The notes beneath the pieces were generated by a model, which ran no database searches, was not told where the DNA came from, and saw only the letters and a list, made by a program, of their open reading frames with translations. A DNA stretch of 64,000 bases. Origin: Methanoculleus sp. (GTDB lineage: Archaea > Halobacteriota > Methanomicrobia > Methanomicrobiales > Methanoculleaceae). The stretch is taken from positions 186,001 through 250,000 of the forward strand of contig NZ_JAJGBK010000032.1 in assembly GCF_020696975.1 (NCBI RefSeq). The letters are read 5' to 3'. Position numbers and translations under genes: made by a program. Shown here piece after piece: positions 59,322 to 64,000 of this stretch (positions within the stretch are counted from its first letter, which is position 1; every line of letters begins with the position of its first letter).

Positions 59322-59597
59322 GTCAGCCCCACCCCCTGTGGCGATATCCCCCCGAAATCCGTGCCCGGGGTGCACTCTGAGGACATTCAAGCCCCTTCAG
59401 GCAAACAACCCACAAGGGAGCAGCACCCCTCTCTCTTCAAAGTTATCCAAACCCCTTCGAACGTCTGGGGCTCCGAATGCTTGCATGATGCCCCCCTCAA
59501 GTGCTCGAACTCCGGATGTCCCCCGGCGCCGGCCGACCCACTCCCGGGCCCACACCCGGCCGAAACCCTTATCTCCTGCCGTGGCTCTCCCGGAACC

Positions 59598-60209
59598 ATG
59601 CCTCTCCCCCGGGCCGGCATGCTCGTTGCCGCCGTCATCCTGGCCCTGTATGCGCTTGTTGCCGCAGTGGTGCTGACCACACCGTACGAGGACCCCTTTC
59701 GCGTCATAGCCCGCCTCCTCGCCCTCTGGGGTTTCCTTGCTCTCAGTATCGCGACCATCCTGACACCGTTCCTCCGCGAGATCATGAAGGTCTTCGGGAG
59801 ACCGTTTCTCGCTGTGCACCATATCTTCGCCGCCGTCGGCCTCCTCCTCCCCACGCTCCACCCGGTGACCCTTGCCCTGCGGTCGATGAACCCTGCCCTC
59901 TTCATCCCGGTCTTCTCTCCCTGGGAGCGGTTCTGGCTGAACGCAGGCCGGCCCGCCCTCTACCTGCTGTATATCGCGTTCGCCGCCGTGGTGCTCCGGA
60001 AGTACATCCCGAAGTACTGGCGATGGGTGCATGGCCTGATGTACGTCGTTCTCTTCTTTGCCGTCGTGCACGGGAACCTGATCGGCACCGATTTCGAGGA
60101 CCCGATCATATGGACGCTCTTCAATACGCTCTTCGTCCTTGTCGTCGCGGCGTTCCTCCTCAAGCGGTGGCAGAAGATGCAGAAGAAGAGAGCACCCGCC
60201 CGGAGGTGA
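59598..60209 (+). CDS. Ferric reductase-like transmembrane protein
   Basis: A 203-residue protein with about six membrane segments. Paired histidines occur in LAVHHIFAAVGLLLPTLHP and WRWVHGLMYVVLFFAVVHGN, as in the b-type heme core of the ferric reductase/YedZ family. No flavin domain is attached, so a partner reductase is needed. ATG 59598 begins right before the first membrane segment; the longer frame upstream is low complexity. Confidence 0.8.
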   Translation: MPLPRAGMLVAAVILALYALVAAVVLTTPYEDPFRVIARLLALWGFLALSIATILTPFLREIMKVFGRPFLAVHHIFAAVGLLLPTLHPVTLALRSMNPALFIPVFSPWERFWLNAGRPALYLLYIAFAAVVLRKYIPKYWRWVHGLMYVVLFFAVVHGNLIGTDFEDPIIWTLFNTLFVLVVAAFLLKRWQKMQKKRAPARR

Positions 60210-60298
60210 ATCCCCGGCGAGCCGCAGAACCGGTTCTCCCGGGAGTGCCGCGATAAGGTTTTATCCTCTGCCTTCCATCTCTCTCCTGGTGATGCCAG

Positions 60299-60454
60299 AT
60301 GTGTACAGTCGGTGGACCGGTCGATATTGAGTTCGATGGCGAGCGGGTGAAAGGCAAGAGTTACCGCTGCAAGGAATGCGGCGAGCGGTTCAAGGGCATC
60401 GGGAAGCGGCCGATGTGCCCGAGCTGCCAGTCGGAAGATGTCGAAGAAGTCTGA
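60299..60454 (+). CDS. Small zinc-ribbon protein
   Basis: A 51-residue protein beginning MCTVGGPVDIEFDGE. Its knuckles YRCKECGERF and PMCPSCQSED hold one metal. TTTTATCC at about 60259-60266 lies 33-40 bp before the ATG. Its last 17 bases overlap the next gene in another frame, implying co-translation. Confidence 0.72.
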   Translation: MCTVGGPVDIEFDGERVKGKSYRCKECGERFKGIGKRPMCPSCQSEDVEEV

Positions 60455-60974
60455 AGGCGGCACTTCCGGGAGTTCTTCTGCCGGGCCGGACGGGGTGACC
60501 GTCCCCCTCGGCGAGGAACTCCTGCTCATCCGGGGAGAACGCTCTTTTCTGCTTGTTGCGAAAGCCGCCTCGCGGTTCACGCTCTGCATCGAGACCCCGG
60601 ACGACGAGTACTGCCTCGCGGTCGACCCGGACGACCTTATCGCCGTCTCCATGCCGGAGGGCGGGCCAATCAGGCAGGCCTACCTGATGCTTGAGCTGGT
60701 CAGGCACTACCACATCCCGCTCGTCGTCCTCCCCAAAGATCACCCGGGCTCGAGAAGACTGTCGATGGTCGTCTCGGTAGCCCCGGAGATCCTGCTCTCC
60801 TGTGATATCCGGCGGGGAACCCATCCCGAACAGCACCTGCTCTGCTCATCGGGGGAGTTTTCAGGGGTCTTGCTTGCCGGAGTTGGCGGCGGTATTATGA
60901 TAAAAAACTTGCCATCCGGGGTGGTGGTCGAGCATCTGGATGCAGAAAATTACTCAGCGGACAAACAACAATAA
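60438..60974 (+). CDS. Hypothetical protein overlapping the zinc-ribbon gene
   Basis: A 178-residue protein with a Ser/Gly-rich N-terminus (about 1-20) and a folded body: VTVPLGEELLLIRGERSFLLVAKAASRF, LVRHYHIPLVVLPKDHPGSRR, then LLAGVGGGIMIKNLP. No family is recognised. A later in-frame GTG near 60495 could be the true start. It is transcribed toward the ATP synthase operon, whose promoter follows directly. Confidence 0.65.
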   Translation: MSKKSEGGTSGSSSAGPDGVTVPLGEELLLIRGERSFLLVAKAASRFTLCIETPDDEYCLAVDPDDLIAVSMPEGGPIRQAYLMLELVRHYHIPLVVLPKDHPGSRRLSMVVSVAPEILLSCDIRRGTHPEQHLLCSSGEFSGVLLAGVGGGIMIKNLPSGVVVEHLDAENYSADKQQ

Positions 60975-61003
60975 ATATATGCTCAATTTCATCAAATATT
61001 CAT
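60970..61003 (+). promoter_or_regulatory. Promoter of the A-type ATP synthase operon
   Basis: An AT-rich stretch unusual for this DNA holds ATAAATATATG (60971-60981) and CAAATATT (about 60993-61000). These lie 45-55 and 26-33 bp before the ahaH ATG. Either can act as TATA box. AAGGAGGG follows as a ribosome site. Confidence 0.6.
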
Positions 61004-61025
61004 AGGCCGTGAGAAGGAGGGTTTG

Positions 61026-61355
61026 ATGAAGACCGATGTCCTGAAGAGCATCAGGGAAACTGAAGAAGAGTATCAGGCAATGATCCGTGATGCGCAGGCC
61101 GAGAGGAAGAAAAGCCTCTCCGATGCCGAGCAGGAGGCTGAAAGCCTGGTCCAGAAGGCACAGAACGATGCCGGTGACTACAGGAATCAGCGTCTAGCGG
61201 AGGCACGAGCCCAGGCGCAGAACAGGTACAAAGAGATCGTCAGGGAGGGTGAAACACGCGCAGAAGCGCTGAAAGCACAGGGAAATAAGAACCTTGCAAA
61301 AGCTGTAGACTTTGTTGTTACACGGTTTAAGGAGCAGCTGCATGTTAAGGCCTGA
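61026..61355 (+). CDS. ahaH: A-type ATP synthase subunit H
   Basis: A 109-residue, highly charged coiled-coil protein (EEEYQAMIRDAQAERKKS, AEQEAESLVQKAQNDAGDYR). It forms the peripheral stalk with subunit E. ATG 61026 follows AAGGAGGG; the TTG one codon earlier is not needed. It overlaps subunit I by 14 bp. Confidence 0.9.
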   Translation: MKTDVLKSIRETEEEYQAMIRDAQAERKKSLSDAEQEAESLVQKAQNDAGDYRNQRLAEARAQAQNRYKEIVREGETRAEALKAQGNKNLAKAVDFVVTRFKEQLHVKA

Positions 61356-63306
61356 ACGGATGCGCCGCCTGCTCATCGCGGCCCCGAAGAGTGAGATCGA
61401 TACGATCATCAGAGAACTCTATCGTCACAACGTCTACCACATAGAAGACTTTGTGCCGGAGAGCACGTCCGGTGATGGTCTCTCGATCGGTCACCCACTC
61501 TCCGGAGCGAGTGATGCAGCCTCGGCGCTCATCAAGATCAGGGCCATTGAGAACGCGTGCGGGATAGACCCGGAGAACGTAGAAGTCAGAACGCGACTCC
61601 CCGCATCAAAAGTCAGGGCGATGATTCGGACAGACCTCCCTTCAATCGTAGAAGAGGTGGAAGGTCTCGTCGCATCGCGCTCAAGACTGGAGACGCGGCA
61701 GAAGGAGCACGAACAACGCGCGAAAGAGTTTGAACCGTTCGCTGCCGCCCCTCTGGATCTGGAGTTATACCGCGGGTATACGCGGTTTACGGTCTTTACC
61801 GGGCATATCGCGCACGACGTAACCATCGACGTCCCTCACGAGAAATATTTTTCCGACAGGGTGGACGGCAACATGATCGTCGCCGTGGTGCCGAACGAGC
61901 ACCGCGAGCAGGTCGAGCGGATGCTTCTCGATGCCGGCTTCCAGGCAATCCCCGTCCCGGAAGAGACCGGGGCGCCGGCTGACCGCCTGAAAGCCCATAA
62001 CGATGAGATCCAAAAGATTAACGGCGAGCTCGCCACGATCAACGGTAAGATCGCGAGCATCTGTGCCAGGCACACCGACTTTCTGGTAGCATGCGATGAA
62101 CTACTCACGGCTGACGTAGAGCGGGCGGAGGCCCCGTTGCGATTTGCTACCACAGAGGAGACCTTCATCACTGAAGGATGGGTGCCCGGTGACCGGGCGG
62201 ACAGGATCCAGGAAGCACTGAAAAGGGCGACCAACGACAGGATCTACATCGAGGAACTGGAAGTCGACGACGATACCAGTGTCCCGGTGGAGTATCAGAA
62301 CCCGTCGTTTGCCACACCATCGCAGTTGCTCATGGACCTCTACGGCCGGCCGCGGTACTCCGAACTTGACCCGACACTGCTGCTGGCTATTGTGTTCCCC
62401 ATCTTCTTCGGGATGATCCTCGGCGACGTAGGCTACGGCGCCGTTCTGCTTGCCCTGAGCCTCGGGCTGCGGAAGGTCCTGAAGAGTGAGGGAGGAAGAG
62501 CCCTTCTTAAGGTGCTCAGTATCTCAAGCATATCAAGTATCATCTTCGGCGTACTCTACAGCGAGGCCTTCGGGTTCGCGCTCCCGTGGGAGCCGCTGTT
62601 CTTCTCCCGACACCTCAACATCGGGGGAGCCGCGACCGGTCACGGTCCACAGGTCGTCGAACTGATGATCATTGCGATCTGGATCGGTATCCTGCACATC
62701 ACGCTCGGGCGCCTTATCGGCACGCGCAACGCACGGAGCCTTTACCACGGCAAACACGCGACGAAAGCGATGATCTCCAACCTCGGTTGGCTCGGGTTCA
62801 TGTGGGGTCTGCTGCTCCTGATCTGGGCGTTCTTCCCCATACCGATGATGCCCGACCTGACGGGTCTTCCCGTTGTTGCCATGGGGTTCAACCTTGCCGC
62901 CGTAACGGGGGTCGTCCTTCTGGTGGCCGGTATCATCGGGATCGCGCAGGAGAACCCGCTCGAGGTCGTCGAGCTTCCGACAATCATCAGTCACGTGTTG
63001 TCTTACGCCCGTCTGACGGCGGTGGGCTTATCATCGGTCGCAATCGCGATGGTAGTCAACTACATCTCGATAGGGATGATGATTGAGCCCCAGCTTGAAG
63101 CAATCACACCGGTCGGTGTGATCCTCATCATCGTCGGCATTCTCGTCTTCCTGTTGGGGCACGTGCTGAACACAGCACTCGGTCTCCTTGGTGGCGGTCT
63201 GCACTCGATTCGTCTTCACTATGTTGAGTTCTTCACCAAGTTCTACAAAGGTGGAGGCAAGAAGTACAACCCATTCGGTATGAAACTTAAATTCACGGAG
63301 GAATAA
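61342..63306 (+). CDS. atpI: A-type ATP synthase subunit I
   Basis: A 654-residue protein. The N-terminal cytoplasmic half (about 1-330) is coiled-coil; the C-terminal half has seven to eight membrane segments (FPIFFGMILGDVGYGAVLLAL, SHVLSYARLTAVGLSSVAIAMVV, LGHVLNTALGLLGGGLHSIRLHYVEFF) with the conserved Arg in SYARLTAVG. It forms the half-channel for ions next to the K ring. ATG 61342 has AAGGAG upstream. Confidence 0.95.
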   Translation: MLRPERMRRLLIAAPKSEIDTIIRELYRHNVYHIEDFVPESTSGDGLSIGHPLSGASDAASALIKIRAIENACGIDPENVEVRTRLPASKVRAMIRTDLPSIVEEVEGLVASRSRLETRQKEHEQRAKEFEPFAAAPLDLELYRGYTRFTVFTGHIAHDVTIDVPHEKYFSDRVDGNMIVAVVPNEHREQVERMLLDAGFQAIPVPEETGAPADRLKAHNDEIQKINGELATINGKIASICARHTDFLVACDELLTADVERAEAPLRFATTEETFITEGWVPGDRADRIQEALKRATNDRIYIEELEVDDDTSVPVEYQNPSFATPSQLLMDLYGRPRYSELDPTLLLAIVFPIFFGMILGDVGYGAVLLALSLGLRKVLKSEGGRALLKVLSISSISSIIFGVLYSEAFGFALPWEPLFFSRHLNIGGAATGHGPQVVELMIIAIWIGILHITLGRLIGTRNARSLYHGKHATKAMISNLGWLGFMWGLLLLIWAFFPIPMMPDLTGLPVVAMGFNLAAVTGVVLLVAGIIGIAQENPLEVVELPTIISHVLSYARLTAVGLSSVAIAMVVNYISIGMMIEPQLEAITPVGVILIIVGILVFLLGHVLNTALGLLGGGLHSIRLHYVEFFTKFYKGGGKKYNPFGMKLKFTEE

Positions 63307-63310
63307 GGAA

Positions 63311-63559
63311 ATGGTAGATGTTGGCACAACTCTTGAAATGGTACAGGCATCGCAGGCAGGAATGAGCGCAGTCGGCGCAGGCCTCGCAGTAGGTCTCACC
63401 GGTGTCGGCACCGGTCTTGCAGAGATGGGCATCGGTGCAGCCGCAGTCGGTGCAACCGCAGAGAACAGAGATATGTTCGGTCTCGCACTGCTGTTTACGG
63501 TTATCCCCGAAACCATTGTCATCTTCGGTCTTGTGGTTGCACTGCTGCTTCTGTTCTAA
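63311..63559 (+). CDS. atpK: A-type ATP synthase proteolipid subunit K
   Basis: An 82-residue two-helix proteolipid. The ion-binding Glu is in FTVIPETIVIFGLVVALLLL. The first helix is glycine-rich (AVGAGLAVGLTGVGTGLAEMGIG), as in normal single-hairpin c-subunits. It starts 5 bp after atpI. Confidence 0.95.
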   Translation: MVDVGTTLEMVQASQAGMSAVGAGLAVGLTGVGTGLAEMGIGAAAVGATAENRDMFGLALLFTVIPETIVIFGLVVALLLLF

Positions 63560-63570
63560 TGGAGTGAACC

Positions 63571-64000
63571 ATGGGACTCGAAGCAGTTGTCAACGAGATC
63601 CGGGAGAAAGGGCGAAAGGAGGTCGAGGCGATACGGGCAGAGACCCGCGCTGAAGTCGAGGAGATCTTGAAGGATGCGCAGGCCCGCGCCGCCGAGATTA
63701 AACTCTCAGCTGAAGAGGAGGCGGACCGGGCGGCCACCCACGTCACCAACCAGGAAGTCTCCGCAGCGAACCTTGTCGTCAAACGGCAGGTCCTGAACGC
63801 CCAGAAGACGCTCCTGGATCAGGTCTATTCGGCCTCACTCGCTGCTATCGGTGACCTGCCTGCTGAGTTCCAGGAGAAGGCGCTCACAGACCTGTTGAAG
63901 AGAGCGGCAAAGGTGATCAAAAAGGGTGTCGTGCATACAAACGAGCGGGACATCCCTGTTGCCGAAGGGATCATCTCCCGGTTAAAGACTCTCTCGGGCT
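63571..64000 (+). CDS. atpE: A-type ATP synthase subunit E, partial
   Basis: The first 143 residues are in the window; the gene continues past the right edge. A helical charged N-terminus (LEAVVNEIREKGRKEVEAIRAE, AQARAAEIKLSAEEEADRAA) leads into the globular part (LPAEFQEKALTDLLKRAAKVI). It is the peripheral-stalk partner of subunit H. Further subunits (C, F, A, B, D) are expected downstream. Confidence 0.93.
   Translation, partial: MGLEAVVNEIREKGRKEVEAIRAETRAEVEEILKDAQARAAEIKLSAEEEADRAATHVTNQEVSAANLVVKRQVLNAQKTLLDQVYSASLAAIGDLPAEFQEKALTDLLKRAAKVIKKGVVHTNERDIPVAEGIISRLKTLSG

Larger units (their letters stand above)
59007..59597. other. Large GC-rich non-coding region with two strong hairpins
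   Basis: A 591-bp gap. Its open frames are low-complexity, proline/arginine-rich and without homology I can recognise. It holds two perfect 11-bp hairpins (59215-59239, 59297-59321) and G/C homopolymer runs. A structured RNA, terminator array or repeat remnant are all possible. Confidence 0.45.

Noticed and set aside
59262-59597. N-terminal extension of the ferric-reductase-like protein
   Set aside because: The extension is low-complexity and covers the hairpin region; the ATG at 59598 starts just before the first membrane segment.

Overview
The window is GC-rich archaeal DNA from a methanogen, most likely a Methanomicrobiales member close to Methanoculleus. This assignment is inferred from gene content. 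The markers are a TfrAB thiol:fumarate reductase pair, a thermosome, LSm protein, ribosomal protein eL37, LonB, archaeal SepF, an initiator tRNA-Met and the start of an A-type ATP synthase operon (H, I, K, E). Many genes have a TATA-like box about 25 bp before the start codon, which fits leaderless archaeal transcripts. I found no CRISPR array, insertion sequence, integrase or rRNA.

Region 1 (1-6.5 kb) is a redox and metal defence block. It holds an AhpD-like protein, a desulforedoxin-like protein, a zinc-ribbon protein, a flavodoxin-like protein, a cation-diffusion facilitator, rubrerythrin and a glutaredoxin-thioredoxin reductase fusion. An AbrB-type regulator with a perfect 20-bp palindrome in its promoter follows, then arsM and a CDP-alcohol phosphatidyltransferase. 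Region 2 (6.5-17.5 kb) is mostly housekeeping: tfrB/tfrA, divergent aspartate kinase and purM, a ZPR1-type zinc finger gene overlapping sepF, a PUA-domain gene, the LSm-eL37-purF run, initiator tRNA-Met, thioredoxin and pterin dehydratase.

Region 3 (17.5-31 kb, minus strand) is for signalling and envelope functions. It has a flavodoxin, a DUF362 ferredoxin protein, a GNAT, two histidine kinases, a CheA-receiver hybrid, a double-Cache chemoreceptor, a tandem CheW protein, a DUF4097 repeat lipoprotein and an ABC-2 exporter. One of the two kinases lacks the phospho-accepting histidine. No CheB, CheR, CheC/D or stand-alone CheY is present.

Region 4 (31-41 kb) is accessory: small membrane proteins, arginine deiminase plus carbamate kinase, two DUF5518 proteins, two MFS transporters, a HerA-like ATPase and a tandem pair of rubredoxins. 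Region 5 (40.5-47 kb) has a molybdate/tungstate ABC operon with a TrmO-family gene inserted inside it, a second TrmO paralog upstream and a peptide-deformylase-fold protein downstream. An NTF2-like gene and thiE/thiM follow.

Region 6 (47-64 kb) has a PAS/GAF sensor without a kinase domain, tRNA-Ser(CGA), the thermosome, and a gfcR-nob1-rtcA-prs cluster. Divergent from prs run lonB, tldD and tldE. A 591-bp gap with two very GC-rich 11-bp hairpins comes next, then a ferric-reductase-like membrane protein, an uncharacterised zinc-ribbon pair and the ATP synthase operon, which runs off the right edge. No defence or mobile system is obvious. The best leads are the TrmO genes in the molybdate operon, the archaeal deformylase-like protein, the atypical signalling cluster, the palindromic operator and the rubredoxin duplication.
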